From: Rhodovulum sp. PH10 | GTDB lineage: Bacteria > Pseudomonadota > Alphaproteobacteria > Rhizobiales > Xanthobacteraceae | Assembly (NCBI RefSeq): GCF_000293785.1 | Contig: NZ_AKZI01000087.1 | Coordinates: 1 to 44,725 of the forward strand | Reading direction: 5' to 3' | DNA length: 44,725 bases | Notes under the pieces: model-generated | What the model was told of the DNA's origin: nothing | Database searches by the model: none | The model's input: the letters and a program-made list of their open reading frames with translations, nothing else | Program-made: the position numbers and the translations under genes | Shown here: positions 7,871-16,079 of the stretch, one piece after another | Layout of the letters: each line of letters opens with the position of its first letter | Numbering within the stretch: the stretch's first letter is position 1

Positions 7871-8761
7871 TCACCGTCCGGGCAGCACCAAGACCTTGGG
7901 CGCGGTCGGCAGCGTCGCCTTGGACAACACCACCGAGGGCGTGTCGGAGAACTCGACCTCCCACGTGTCGCGGATGCGCGCGAGGAAGCGGTCGAGCGTG
8001 GTGCGGCCGAAATAGTGCATCGGGATCATCAGCGGCGCGTTCAGGGCCCGCAAAACCTCGACCATGCCGTCGACGTCGAGCGTGTAGCTGCCGTCGACCG
8101 GCACCAGCACGACGTCGACCCGACCGATCTCGCCGAGCTGCTGCGGGGTCAGCGTGTGGTGCAGATGGCCGAGATGGGCGATGCAGAGGTTTGCGGTCGC
8201 GACGATGAAGATCGAGTTGCCGTGCCTCTCGGTGCCGTCACCATAGGTGCGGATGTTGGTGGCGACGCTGCGGACATGGACGTCCTTCACCGTGAGGTCG
8301 TGGGCGGCGGGCTGTCCGTCGTCGCGCCAGCCGTGCAGCACGTGGGCGATCGCCGGGTCGGGCGTCAGCGTGTAGTGGCTCGAATGGGCGTGGTTCATCG
8401 TCGCGATGTCGGGCACGACCGGCGGCCGGACCCAGTCGTTGTAGTCGGTCGCGACGCGGACGAGCTGTGGGCTCTCGATCAGAAAGGTGGCGTGGCCGAC
8501 GAAGGTGAGCCGCAGCTGGTCCTTTTCCAGCGCGACGGTGCGAAGGCTCGCCGGGACCGCACGCGGCGCGTAGGAGACGAGGCCCGGGCAGCCGTCGGGC
8601 AGCTCGGAGAGCGGAAGTTTTGTCGAGGGCGCCGCCTGCTGGGCCGTCGCCGGGGCAAAAACCCCGAGAAGGATGGCGGCGAGGGTGGCGAGAGCGAGGA
8701 GGCGGATCGGGCCGGCGCGCGGGCGCAAAACCGGCGGCAGGACGGGGGATTTTCCAACCAT
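7871..8761 (-). CDS. Exported metallo-beta-lactamase-fold protein with altered metal motif
   Basis: A 296-residue protein of the MBL-fold superfamily, closest in shape to UlaG/UPF0173-like hydrolases. A hydrophobic segment (LLALATLAAILLGVFAPATAQ, about 21-41) is a signal peptide or anchor. The fold is recognisable from LRLTFVGHATFLIES (83-97), the motif NHAHSSHY (123-130), IAHLGHLHH and MIPMHYFGR. The family motif is HxHxDH; here it is HAHSSH, so the Asp that ligates the second metal is Ser. Activity may be altered to a single-metal or non-hydrolytic role. The start at 8761 follows AGGAG with 6-nt spacing. Its substrate is unknown. Confidence 0.82.
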   Translation of the reverse strand: MVGKSPVLPPVLRPRAGPIRLLALATLAAILLGVFAPATAQQAAPSTKLPLSELPDGCPGLVSYAPRAVPASLRTVALEKDQLRLTFVGHATFLIESPQLVRVATDYNDWVRPPVVPDIATMNHAHSSHYTLTPDPAIAHVLHGWRDDGQPAAHDLTVKDVHVRSVATNIRTYGDGTERHGNSIFIVATANLCIAHLGHLHHTLTPQQLGEIGRVDVVLVPVDGSYTLDVDGMVEVLRALNAPLMIPMHYFGRTTLDRFLARIRDTWEVEFSDTPSVVLSKATLPTAPKVLVLPGR

Positions 8762-8902
8762 GAGCGCTCCTGACGGTCGAACCCCGTCAGGATAACGCAC
8801 GCGCGGCCCACGTCGCGGGCCGCGCCGTACACGAATGGCTGAACGCGAATGGCTGATGCGGCGACGTGCTTTCGGGGCGCGCTCCCGGCGCGCCGCGAAA
8901 AA

Positions 8903-9886
8903 CTACCGCTGCACGATCAGGCCGCGCGAGGTCGCCACCACCCAGCGGCCGTCCTGGCGCTGGATGCTCTCGATCCGCCCGAGACCCGGCAAACGGTCGC
9001 CCGGCTCCACCTCGATCAGGCCGTAGCGGCCCTCGATCACCGCGATGCCGCGCCGCACGTCGCGCACCGACCAGCCGGGCAGCACCGGCGCGCCGCGATA
9101 CTCCGGCACGTAGCGGGGATCGGCGACGCCCGGCCCGATATCGGCCGAGGCGACCTGGGTGGTGCGGGTGTGGGCGGAGGCCGGCGGCGGCATCGGAACC
9201 GAGGCGGTGGTTGCCGGGGCCTGCGCCGCGGCTTGGGGCGCGACCGGCTGGCTCGCGGCCGAACCGCTCGCGGCAGCCTGGCCCGGCGCGGCGGCAGCCT
9301 GGGCCGCCGAGGCCGTCTGGGTCGGCGTCGCGAGCTGGGCGGTGCGGCGCTCGAGCCGCTCGATCGCCTTGCCGAGATCTGCGAGCTTCTGGGTGGGCTC
9401 CGCCTGGGCGCGCTCGGCGCGGTCGAGCCGCTCGGTCAGCCGCGTCGTCTGGGTGCGCAAGGCCTCGGCCGAGCTTTCGAGGCTGGTCTTGAGCCCCGTC
9501 ATGTCCTGCTGCAGCCGGGCGACGGTCGCCTCGAGGCTGCCGTCGTCGGCCTTGGCGATCATCGCGGTCGGCGTGTCGGTGGCGGGCGTGGTGACGCGGC
9601 TGGCGGCGAGCGAGCCGGCCAGCGCCCCGAAGGCGGAGGCGAGCGCGATCACCGCGGCGACCTTGATCGCCGGCGGCACGTGCAGCGTGAAGCGGCGGGT
9701 CTCCTCGTAATCGCCGCCGGTGCCGGCAGAGCGCCAGCCGTCGTGATCGATCCGCGGGGCGCCGGGGATCGGCAGGCCGTCGTGGCGGGGCGGCGGCCCC
9801 TCGATCTCGCCCTCTGCCGGGACCGGCGATCCGAGACGCCCGGTGCGGGCGGGCTCGAGCGAATGGCTGTCGTCGTGCTGGCTCAT
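8903..9886 (-). CDS. Single-pass membrane protein with coiled coil, function unknown
   Basis: A 327-residue protein I do not recognise as a named family. It has a hydrophilic cytoplasmic N-terminus (1-73), one membrane segment (about 74-95), a probable coiled coil (about 115-190; EATVARLQQDMTGLKTSLES and similar heptads), and an Ala/Pro/Gln-rich linker (190-250). The compact C-terminal domain (about 265-327) contains VIEGRYGLIEVEPGDRLPGLG. That domain resembles the tail of many rhizobial hypothetical membrane proteins. GGGAGG precedes the ATG at 9886 with about 7-nt spacing, so this start is preferred to the open frame up to 10099. The architecture suggests an envelope-spanning scaffold, but this is inference. 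Confidence 0.78.
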   Translation of the reverse strand: MSQHDDSHSLEPARTGRLGSPVPAEGEIEGPPPRHDGLPIPGAPRIDHDGWRSAGTGGDYEETRRFTLHVPPAIKVAAVIALASAFGALAGSLAASRVTTPATDTPTAMIAKADDGSLEATVARLQQDMTGLKTSLESSAEALRTQTTRLTERLDRAERAQAEPTQKLADLGKAIERLERRTAQLATPTQTASAAQAAAAPGQAAASGSAASQPVAPQAAAQAPATTASVPMPPPASAHTRTTQVASADIGPGVADPRYVPEYRGAPVLPGWSVRDVRRGIAVIEGRYGLIEVEPGDRLPGLGRIESIQRQDGRWVVATSRGLIVQR

Positions 9887-9985
9887 CGCGAGCCTCCCCC
9901 TCGTCCTGCAGCGGTTCACATCGTGGTAACCTTGTCCACTTACGGAACCGTTACGGATTTCCTTCGCAGGCCGCTGCGGCCGAAT

Positions 9986-10008
9986 CGGGGCGCCGAAAAG
10001 GCGCCCCG
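9986..10008. terminator. GC-rich hairpin downstream of adenosine kinase
   Basis: CGGGGCGCC (9986-9994) and GGCGCCCCG (10000-10008) form a perfect 9-bp stem with a GAAAA loop on the plus strand. It lies 57 bp past the adenosine kinase stop (minus strand). No T-run follows, so it may be a Rho-assisted terminator or a 3'-stabilising hairpin. Confidence 0.4.
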
Positions 10009-10064
10009 CGGCACGAATGTGTCGGCGCTGGCAAAGGCGAGGGCGCGACGCGGGGGGCGGTCGC

Positions 10065-11066
10065 TCAGTCCAACAGGCCGGCCTCGCGGGCGAGCGCATC
10101 GAGCGACTTTTCCGGCCGCGCGCCGAGATGGCCGATCACCTCCGCCGCGGCGAGCGCGCCGAGCCGGGCCGCCGTCTCGTGCGGCAGCCCGCGGGCGAGC
10201 CCGACCATGAAGCCGGCGGCGAACAGGTCGCCGGCGCCCGTGGTGTCGACCACGCTGCCGACCGGCACCGCCTTCACCGCCGCGGTGGTTTCACGCGAGA
10301 CGACGAGGCAGCCCTGCTCGCTGCGGGTGACGACCGTGAGCGCGGCGTCGCCCCGCACCGCCTTCACCGCGGTGTCGAAGTCGGCGGTCTGGTAGAGGCT
10401 CTTCAGCTCGGCCTCGTTGGCAAAGACGAGGTCGACGGTGCCGGAGCGCATCAGCTCCAGAAACTCCACCCGCCAGCGGTCGACGCAGAAGGCGTCCGAC
10501 AGCGTCAGCGCGACGGTGCGCTCGGCCTCGTGGGCGATCTTCGCGGCTTTCAGGAAGGCGTTCTTGGCCTCCGGCGGGTCCCACAGATAGCCCTCGAGAT
10601 AGGTGATCGCGGCGGCCGCGATCGCCTCCTCGTCGATGTCGTCGGGATTGAGGTCCTGGGCGGCGCCGAGATAGGTGTTCATGGTGCGCTCGCCGTCCGG
10701 CGTCACCAGGATGAAGCAGCGCGCGGTGGCGGGGCCTTCCGCCGCCGGCCGCGTGTCGAAATCGACCTTGGCGGCGCGAATGTCGTGGGCAAAGACGCTG
10801 CCGAGCGGGTCGTCCTTCACCCGGCCGACGAAGGCGGCGCGGGCGCCGAAACTGCCGACGCCGACGATGGTGTTGGCGGCCGAGCCGCCGGAAATCTCCA
10901 CCGTCTGGCCCATCGCCGCATAGATCGCCTCCGCCCGCGGCTCGTCGATCAGCGCCATGCCTCCCTTGCGCATGTCGTGGGCGAGGAGAAAGTCGTCCTC
11001 GGCGCGGGCCAGCACGTCGACGATGGCATTGCCGATGCCGAGCACGTCGTAGCGGAGTTCGGTCAT
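10065..11066 (-). CDS. Adenosine kinase (PfkB family)
   Basis: A 333-residue PfkB-family sugar/nucleoside kinase, most like bacterial adenosine kinases, which phosphorylate adenosine to AMP and remove the adenosine left by the SAM cycle. The N-terminal substrate region shows VLGIGNAIVDV and SGGSAANTIVGV (59-70). The C-terminal signature DTTGAGDLFAAGF (274-286) supplies the anion hole and the catalytic base D280. GAGG lies about 7 nt before the ATG at 11066. It is monocistronic as far as seen and divergent from murJ. Another PfkB substrate (a ribokinase-like sugar) is possible, but the spacing and the NTYLGAAQDL region fit adenosine kinase. Confidence 0.88.
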   Translation of the reverse strand: MTELRYDVLGIGNAIVDVLARAEDDFLLAHDMRKGGMALIDEPRAEAIYAAMGQTVEISGGSAANTIVGVGSFGARAAFVGRVKDDPLGSVFAHDIRAAKVDFDTRPAAEGPATARCFILVTPDGERTMNTYLGAAQDLNPDDIDEEAIAAAAITYLEGYLWDPPEAKNAFLKAAKIAHEAERTVALTLSDAFCVDRWRVEFLELMRSGTVDLVFANEAELKSLYQTADFDTAVKAVRGDAALTVVTRSEQGCLVVSRETTAAVKAVPVGSVVDTTGAGDLFAAGFMVGLARGLPHETAARLGALAAAEVIGHLGARPEKSLDALAREAGLLD

Positions 11067-11284
11067 GAAGAATCCTCGGGTCGTACGGGCGATCCCGCCG
11101 CGCGGGCGCGAGATCGTGGGCGCGGTGGACGGATCGGAAAGCGCGTCTTAAAGGCTCGCTGCCGGAAGGGCGTCGGGGGCGGCGCACTATAGCGGCGCCC
11201 GGCCCGCTTTCAACGGCCGGTCCACGGCCGGTGGCGGTGTGCCGCCGGCCTCTCGTCCGAACCCCTCGAGGCCGGAACCCCGCG

Positions 11285-12889
11285 ATGGCGCTCGCCCGCA
11301 ATGTCGGCACGGTCGGTGGCGCGACGCTCGCCTCGCGGGTGCTCGCCTTTCTGCGCGACGCCGGCATCGCCGCGCTGCTCGGCGCCGGGCCGATGGCCGA
11401 CGCCTATTTCGCCGCGCTGCAAATCCCCAATCTCTTCCGCCGGCTGCTCGCCGAGGGGGCGTTCAACGCCGCCTTCGTGCCGATGTGGCTGCGCATCCGC
11501 GAGCGCGACGGCGACGACGGCGCCCGCCGCTTCGCCGAGGGCGCGCTCGGCGCGATGGCGCTCGGGCTCGCCGCGCTCGCGCTCGTGCTCGCGGTGGCGG
11601 CGCCGCTCGTGGTGCGGCTGATCGCGCCGGGCTTTGCCGCAGGCGGCGACCGGTTCGCGCTGGCGGTGCATCTGGTGCGACTGTCGGTGCCATATGTGGC
11701 GGTGGCGGGCACGCTCGCGGTGCTGGCGGCGGTGCTCAATGCCGAGCGGCGGGTGGTGGCGACCGCGTTCGGGCCGATCGTCTTCAATGCGGTGATGCTG
11801 GCGGCGGTGGCGGCCCTGCTGCTCGGCCATGCGCCGGGCGGCGTGCCCGGCGGCGTCTCGGTGCCGGCGGTGCTGGCGGTGGCGTTCGTCGTCGCCGGCA
11901 TCGGCCAGACGGGTCTGATCGGCGGTGCGGTGGCGCGCCTGCCGGTGCGGCCGCGAAAAGTGGTGCGAAAGCCCTCGCCCGACGTGCGGCGGCTCCTGGT
12001 GCAGGCGGGGCCCGGGCTGGTGGCGGCCGGCATCCCGCAACTGACGCTGCTCGCCGGCGCGATGATCGCCTCGCCCTCGCCCGCCGGGGTGTCGTGGCTC
12101 TATTACGCCGACCGGCTCTACGAGTTTCCGCTCGGCGTGGTGTCGGTGGCGATCGCCGCGGTGATCGGCCCGGTGATCGCCCTGCAGGTCCGCTCCGGCA
12201 CGAACGCCGAGGTGGCGGCGGCGCAGTCGCGCGCCTTCGAGATCGCGCTCGCGCTCGCCCTGCCGGCGGCGACCGGCTTCGTGCTGCTGGCCGAGCCGAT
12301 CGCCCGCGCGCTGTTCGAGCGCGGCGCCTTCACGCCGCACGACACGCAAATGGTCGCCGCCGCGCTCGCCGCCATCGCCATGGGCTTGCCCGGCCACGTG
12401 GCGGAGAAAGTGCTCGGCGCGGTCTCCTTCGCCCACGAGGACACCCGCACGCCGATGGTCGCGGCCTTGTGCGGCCTCGCGGTCGCGGCGGCCGCCGGCA
12501 TCTTGGCGTTCCCACGCTTCGGCCATGTCGGCGTGGCGGCGGCGATCGCGACCGCCGGCTATGTCGGCAGCGCCATTCTCGGCACCGTGCTCGCCCGGCG
12601 CAAATGGCTTTCGCTCGACCGCGCCGCCGGCACGCGGCTGCCGCGCATCGCCGCCGCCACGCTTCTCATGGCGCTGGTGCTCGCCGGGGCGAATACCCTT
12701 CTGGCCGCGCTCGGCCCCTCCGTCGCGGTGCCGGCGACCACGCTCGGCCGCTTCGCTCTGCTGGCGCTCCTGCTCGGCGCCGGGCTCGGCACCTATGTCG
12801 CGGCGCTCGAAGCCCTCGGCATCGCCACCACCGCCGACATCACCGCCGCGCTGAAGCGGCGCCATCCGCAACCGCCGCGGGCGCCGTGA
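11285..12889 (+). CDS. murJ: Lipid II flippase MurJ (MviN)
   Basis: A 534-residue polytopic inner-membrane protein of the MurJ/MviN family, which flips lipid-linked peptidoglycan precursor to the periplasmic face. The N-terminus has the family signature [28 protein letters not shown], followed by [24 protein letters not shown] and NAAFVP. About fourteen hydrophobic segments run through the protein, and [16 protein letters not shown] marks the central region. The start at 11285 is chosen because MurJ homologues begin here; an upstream ATG at 11231 gives Arg-rich, unlikely residues. It is followed 68 bp later by trpS, in the order usual for Hyphomicrobiales. Confidence 0.95.
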   Translation: MALARNVGTVGGATLASRVLAFLRDAGIAALLGAGPMADAYFAALQIPNLFRRLLAEGAFNAAFVPMWLRIRERDGDDGARRFAEGALGAMALGLAALALVLAVAAPLVVRLIAPGFAAGGDRFALAVHLVRLSVPYVAVAGTLAVLAAVLNAERRVVATAFGPIVFNAVMLAAVAALLLGHAPGGVPGGVSVPAVLAVAFVVAGIGQTGLIGGAVARLPVRPRKVVRKPSPDVRRLLVQAGPGLVAAGIPQLTLLAGAMIASPSPAGVSWLYYADRLYEFPLGVVSVAIAAVIGPVIALQVRSGTNAEVAAAQSRAFEIALALALPAATGFVLLAEPIARALFERGAFTPHDTQMVAAALAAIAMGLPGHVAEKVLGAVSFAHEDTRTPMVAALCGLAVAAAAGILAFPRFGHVGVAAAIATAGYVGSAILGTVLARRKWLSLDRAAGTRLPRIAAATLLMALVLAGANTLLAALGPSVAVPATTLGRFALLALLLGAGLGTYVAALEALGIATTADITAALKRRHPQPPRAP

Positions 12890-12957
12890 GGGTTTCCGCC
12901 CTTGCGCCCTCGGGCGGCAAATGGCACACCGCCGCCGCGATCATCAGGAGTGTCGAA

Positions 12958-13992
12958 ATGGCGTTCAAGGAACGGGTCTTTTCCGGTGTCCAGCCGACCG
13001 GAAATCTGCATCTCGGCAACTATCTCGGCGCCATCGTCAATTTCGTGAAGCTGCAGGCCACCTACGAGTGCGTCTATTGCGTGGTCGACATGCACGCGAT
13101 CACCGTGTGGCAGGACCCGGCCGAGCTGAAGAAGAGCATCCGCGAGGTGACCGCCGCGTTCCTGGCCGCCGGCATCGACCCGAAGAAGCACATCGTGTTC
13201 AACCAGAGCCAGGTGTCGGAACACGCCGAGCTCGCCTGGGTGTTCAACTGCGTGGCCCGGCTCGGCTGGCTCAACCGCATGACCCAGTTCAAGGAGAAGG
13301 CCGGCAAGGACCGCGAGAACGCCTCGGTCGGCCTCTACGCCTACCCGAACCTGATGGCCGCCGACATTCTGATCTATCGCGCGACCCACGTGCCGATCGG
13401 CGAGGACCAGCGCCAGCACCTCGAGCTGACCCGCGACATCGCACAGAAATTCAACAACGATTTCAAGCCGCAGATCGACGCCGCCGGCTTTCCGGACGGA
13501 TTCTTCCCGCTCGCCGAGGGCTTGATGAGCGGCCCTGCCACGCGGGTGATGAGCCTGCGTGACGGCTCCAAGAAGATGTCGAAGTCCGACCCGTCGGACT
13601 ACTCCCGCATCGCGCTGTCCGACGACGCCGACGCGATCGCCCAGAAGATCAAGAAGGCCAAGACCGATCCCGAGCCCTTGCCGAGCGAGGAGAAGGGGCT
13701 CGAGGGCCGGCCCGAGGCGGACAATCTGGTCGGCATTTTTGCGGCGCTCGCCGGCCGGTCCCGGGCAGACGTGCTCGGCGAGTATGGCGGGGCGCAGTTC
13801 TCCACCTTCAAGGCGGCGCTGATCGACCTCGCAGTGGCAAAACTCTCGCCGATCACCTCCGAGATGAACCGGCTCACCGCCGATCCCGGCCATATCGACG
13901 CGGTGCTCGCCGACGGCAGCGCCCGGGCAAAGGTGCTGGCCGCCGAGACCATGGCGCACGTCAAGGACATCGTCGGCTTCGTGCGGGGCTGA
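12958..13992 (+). CDS. trpS: Tryptophan-tRNA ligase
   Basis: A 344-residue class I aminoacyl-tRNA synthetase that charges tRNA-Trp. The HIGH-equivalent is GNLHLGNY (15-22), the family GEDQ motif is at 148-151, and KMSKS is at 206-210. The length is normal for bacterial TrpS. AGGAG lies about 8 nt upstream of the ATG at 12958. The 68-bp gap after murJ and the same strand suggest co-transcription or a short private promoter. Trp-codon attenuation was looked for upstream but not seen. Confidence 0.97.
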   Translation: MAFKERVFSGVQPTGNLHLGNYLGAIVNFVKLQATYECVYCVVDMHAITVWQDPAELKKSIREVTAAFLAAGIDPKKHIVFNQSQVSEHAELAWVFNCVARLGWLNRMTQFKEKAGKDRENASVGLYAYPNLMAADILIYRATHVPIGEDQRQHLELTRDIAQKFNNDFKPQIDAAGFPDGFFPLAEGLMSGPATRVMSLRDGSKKMSKSDPSDYSRIALSDDADAIAQKIKKAKTDPEPLPSEEKGLEGRPEADNLVGIFAALAGRSRADVLGEYGGAQFSTFKAALIDLAVAKLSPITSEMNRLTADPGHIDAVLADGSARAKVLAAETMAHVKDIVGFVRG

Positions 13993-14107
13993 GGCTGGCT
14001 TTCGGCCCCTTTCGGTGGAAAAAGCTCGACGGCTTGTGCCGACCGCGGCCGGCATGGCAGCATCGCGGCGGAAGGGGGGCGGCGCCGGGACGCCGCCGAA
14101 CGCGAAC

Positions 14108-14599
14108 ATGAGCCGCAAGCGCCGCTGCTACGAGCCCGGGCACAGGCCCAAATATCTCGTGGTGATCGACAAGACGGCCGAGTGCGACCGCGCCGTCTAT
14201 TATGCCAGCCGGCGCGCCGCACGCACCGGGGCCGGCGTCCTCATGCTGCGGGTGATCGAGACCGGCGACCGTGCCCCGCAATGGCTCGGCGTCGCCGAGA
14301 TCATGCAGGCCGAGCAGCACGAGGAGGCCGGCGAGATGGTCGCCCGCTTCGCCGCGCGGGCGAACGGGATCGCCGGCATCACCCCGGAGCGGGTGATCCG
14401 CGAGGGCGACCCGACCGAGGAGATCCTCGCGCTGATCGAGGAGGACGAGGACATCGCCGTGCTGGTGCTGGCCGCCGGCGACGACGAGGAGCCGGGGCCG
14501 CTGGTGACCTCGCTGTCGCAGGCGGCGGGCTCGTTCCTCATCCCGATGACCATCGTGCCGGGCCATCTGTCGGACGACGAGCTCGACGCGATGACTTGA
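14108..14599 (+). CDS. Universal stress protein family protein
   Basis: A 163-residue UspA-like protein. The first beta strand is YLVVIDKTAECDRAVYYASR (from about residue 17), followed by GVLMLRVIE, VIREGDPTEEILALI and DIAVLVLAAG. The C-terminal nucleotide-binding loop usually seen in ATP-binding Usp proteins (GxxGxxxxxxxxxG-S/T) is not intact; it reads AAGDDEEPGPLVTSLSQAAG, so this may be a non-canonical or non-ATP-binding member. The ATG at 14108 is preferred to 14015 because the Usp fold begins there. It lies between trpS and nfuA, a conserved position in Hyphomicrobiales. Confidence 0.85.
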   Translation: MSRKRRCYEPGHRPKYLVVIDKTAECDRAVYYASRRAARTGAGVLMLRVIETGDRAPQWLGVAEIMQAEQHEEAGEMVARFAARANGIAGITPERVIREGDPTEEILALIEEDEDIAVLVLAAGDDEEPGPLVTSLSQAAGSFLIPMTIVPGHLSDDELDAMT

Positions 14600-14690
14600 G
14601 GCGAGCTTTTGCGGGCGCCGCGGAGCGGGCGGCGCGCGTCGCTCGGCATGATTGCACCGCCTCGAAAATCGCGCCTTCGGGCAAATCCGG

Positions 14691-14719
14691 TTGACGCCCG
14701 TGCCGCGAGGGCACATCTG
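14691..14719 (+). promoter_or_regulatory. Possible nfuA promoter with spacer inverted repeat
   Basis: TTGACG (14691-14696) is a good -35 element. It is separated by 17 bp from CATCTG (14714-14719), a weak -10. An inverted repeat, GTGCC (14700-14704) with GGCAC (14710-14714), sits inside the spacer, where a repressor could block RNA polymerase. The site is about 50 bp before the nfuA start. Confidence 0.35.
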
Positions 14720-14770
14720 ACGAAGAACCGACCCCGCCGCGGCCTTGAACCGCGGAGCAGGAGAGCACCG

Positions 14771-15325
14771 ATGTTCATCCAGACCGAGCAGACGCCCAAT
14801 CCCGCCACCCTGAAGTTTTTGCCGGGCCGCACCGTGCTGCCCTACGGCACGCTCGACTACCGCAGCAAGGACGACGCGGCCGCCTCGCCGCTCGCCCAGC
14901 GCCTGTTCGACGTGCCGGGCGTGGTCGGCGTGTTCTTCGGCGCGGACTTCATCACCATCACCAAGACCGACACCGACTGGCAGCACATCAAGCCGGCGGT
15001 GCTGGGCGTCATCATGGAGCATTTCATGGCCGACGCCCCGGTGGTGATGGAGGCCCACCCGGCCAGCGAGACCGACGAGTTCTTCGACGAGAAGGACGCG
15101 GAAACCGTCGAGCTGATCAAGGATTTGATCGACAACCGGGTGCGCCCGGCGGTGGCCAACGACGGCGGCGACATCACCTTCAAGGGGTTCAAGGACGGCG
15201 TCGTCTATCTCACCATGAAGGGCGCCTGCTCGGGCTGCCCGTCCTCCACCGCGACGCTCCGCCACGGCATCCAGAACCTGCTCCGCCACTTCGTGCCGGA
15301 GGTGGAAGAAGTCCGCCCGGTGTGA
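14771..15325 (+). CDS. nfuA: NfuA/NifU-like Fe-S cluster carrier
   Basis: A 184-residue Fe-S scaffold or carrier that delivers clusters to apo-enzymes such as lipoate synthase and MiaB-type proteins. The N-terminal Nfu_N domain begins MFIQTEQTPNPATLKFLPG (1-19) and runs to about residue 90. The C-terminal NifU domain has the CxxC pair C153 and C156 in GACSGCPSS, preceded by RPAVANDGGDITF. Length and domain order match alphaproteobacterial and mitochondrial NFU1-type proteins. GCAGGAG precedes the ATG at 14771. It ends 8 bp from the convergent RelE-type toxin gene. Confidence 0.95.
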   Translation: MFIQTEQTPNPATLKFLPGRTVLPYGTLDYRSKDDAAASPLAQRLFDVPGVVGVFFGADFITITKTDTDWQHIKPAVLGVIMEHFMADAPVVMEAHPASETDEFFDEKDAETVELIKDLIDNRVRPAVANDGGDITFKGFKDGVVYLTMKGACSGCPSSTATLRHGIQNLLRHFVPEVEEVRPV

Positions 15326-15332
15326 GGGGGGC

Positions 15333-15704
15333 TCACGCCTCGCCCTGCTCCGGCGAGCCGAGGTTCGAGGAGCCGAGGTGCCGCCTCGGCTCCATCCGGT
15401 CGTGCAGCACCCGCACGATCTCGATCGTCTCCGTATCCGCCGAGCGATAGAACACGACGTGCACCGGGTGCTTCACGCCCGGTGCGCGTTCGGCATGCCG
15501 CAGATGCAGGCTGCGCAAGCCGGGCAGGAGGTCGGAGCGGTCGCGGGTCGGCGGTGCCTTCGGATCGGCCGCGATCGCGCGGAATGCCGAGGCGAGCAGC
15601 GCCGCATAGCTGCGCCGGGCACTCGCACCCCAGCGCGCCTCGCTGGTGGCCAGGATTTTCGCGAGATCGCGCTCGGCCGGCCGCGAAATCCGGAACCGGG
15701 CCAT
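15333..15704 (-). CDS. Type II toxin, RelE/ParE family
   Basis: A 123-residue RelE/ParE-superfamily toxin. Recognisable parts are FRISRPAERDLAKILATSEARWG (residues 4-26), the basic central strand GLRSLHLRHAERAPG, HPVHVVFYR and the final IVRVLHDRMEPRRHL. It lies 10 bp downstream of a ParD-like antitoxin gene, in the usual antitoxin-first order. ParE members poison gyrase and RelE members cleave mRNA; the pairing with a ParD/CopG antitoxin favours ParE. The last ten or so residues are encoded by a perfect 10-bp stem-loop that could also serve as a terminator for the convergent nfuA gene. Confidence 0.87.
   Translation of the reverse strand: MARFRISRPAERDLAKILATSEARWGASARRSYAALLASAFRAIAADPKAPPTRDRSDLLPGLRSLHLRHAERAPGVKHPVHVVFYRSADTETIEIVRVLHDRMEPRRHLGSSNLGSPEQGEA
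15369..15393. terminator. Hairpin in the toxin 3' end, possible nfuA terminator
   Basis: GGAGCCGAGG (15369-15378) and CCTCGGCTCC (15384-15393) form a perfect 10-bp stem with a TGCCG loop. It is 44 bp past the nfuA stop and inside the toxin reading frame. No T-run follows on the plus strand, so termination would need Rho or the hairpin alone. Confidence 0.35.
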
Positions 15705-15714
15705 AAGCGTCCGC

Positions 15715-15984
15715 CTAGCCGGCGCGCGGCGACAGCTCGTCGAGCCAGCGGTCGAGGTCGGCGTCGGCGATCTCGCTCCAGTCGCCGCGGTCGAGCGCCT
15801 GCGTGCCGGCCTCGAGCTGCAGCCGCAAGGCGGCCCGCCTCAGCTCGTCCTCCTCGCGGCGCTGCTGCAGCACACGAACCGCGTCGCGCACCACCTCGCT
15901 CGCGTCCTGATAGTCGCCGGTCGCCACCGTCCGGTCGATGAAGGCGTCCTGCTCGGCGGTGAAGCTGATGGTGCGGTTCGCCAT
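15715..15984 (-). CDS. ParD/CopG-type antitoxin
   Basis: An 89-residue antitoxin. The N-terminal half (MANRTISFTAEQDAFI, then DYQDASEVVRDAVRVLQQR) is a ribbon-helix-helix DNA-binding domain of the ParD family. The acidic, amphipathic C-terminal half (about 45-89) would wrap the toxin. It precedes the RelE/ParE toxin by 10 bp on the same strand. Autoregulation by binding the promoter at about 15985-16079 is normal for this family, though no operator is obvious there. The pair lies in a minus-strand island inside a plus-strand housekeeping block. Confidence 0.88.
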   Translation of the reverse strand: MANRTISFTAEQDAFIDRTVATGDYQDASEVVRDAVRVLQQRREEDELRRAALRLQLEAGTQALDRGDWSEIADADLDRWLDELSPRAG

Positions 15985-16079
15985 TCGCCGTCTCCGTCGT
16001 CGTGTCCTTCGGAAGAAGCCTGCCATCCGCCCCCCGGCCGCGGCAAGCCTGCCGCGGCGGGTTCCGCTCGCTCGCCCGC

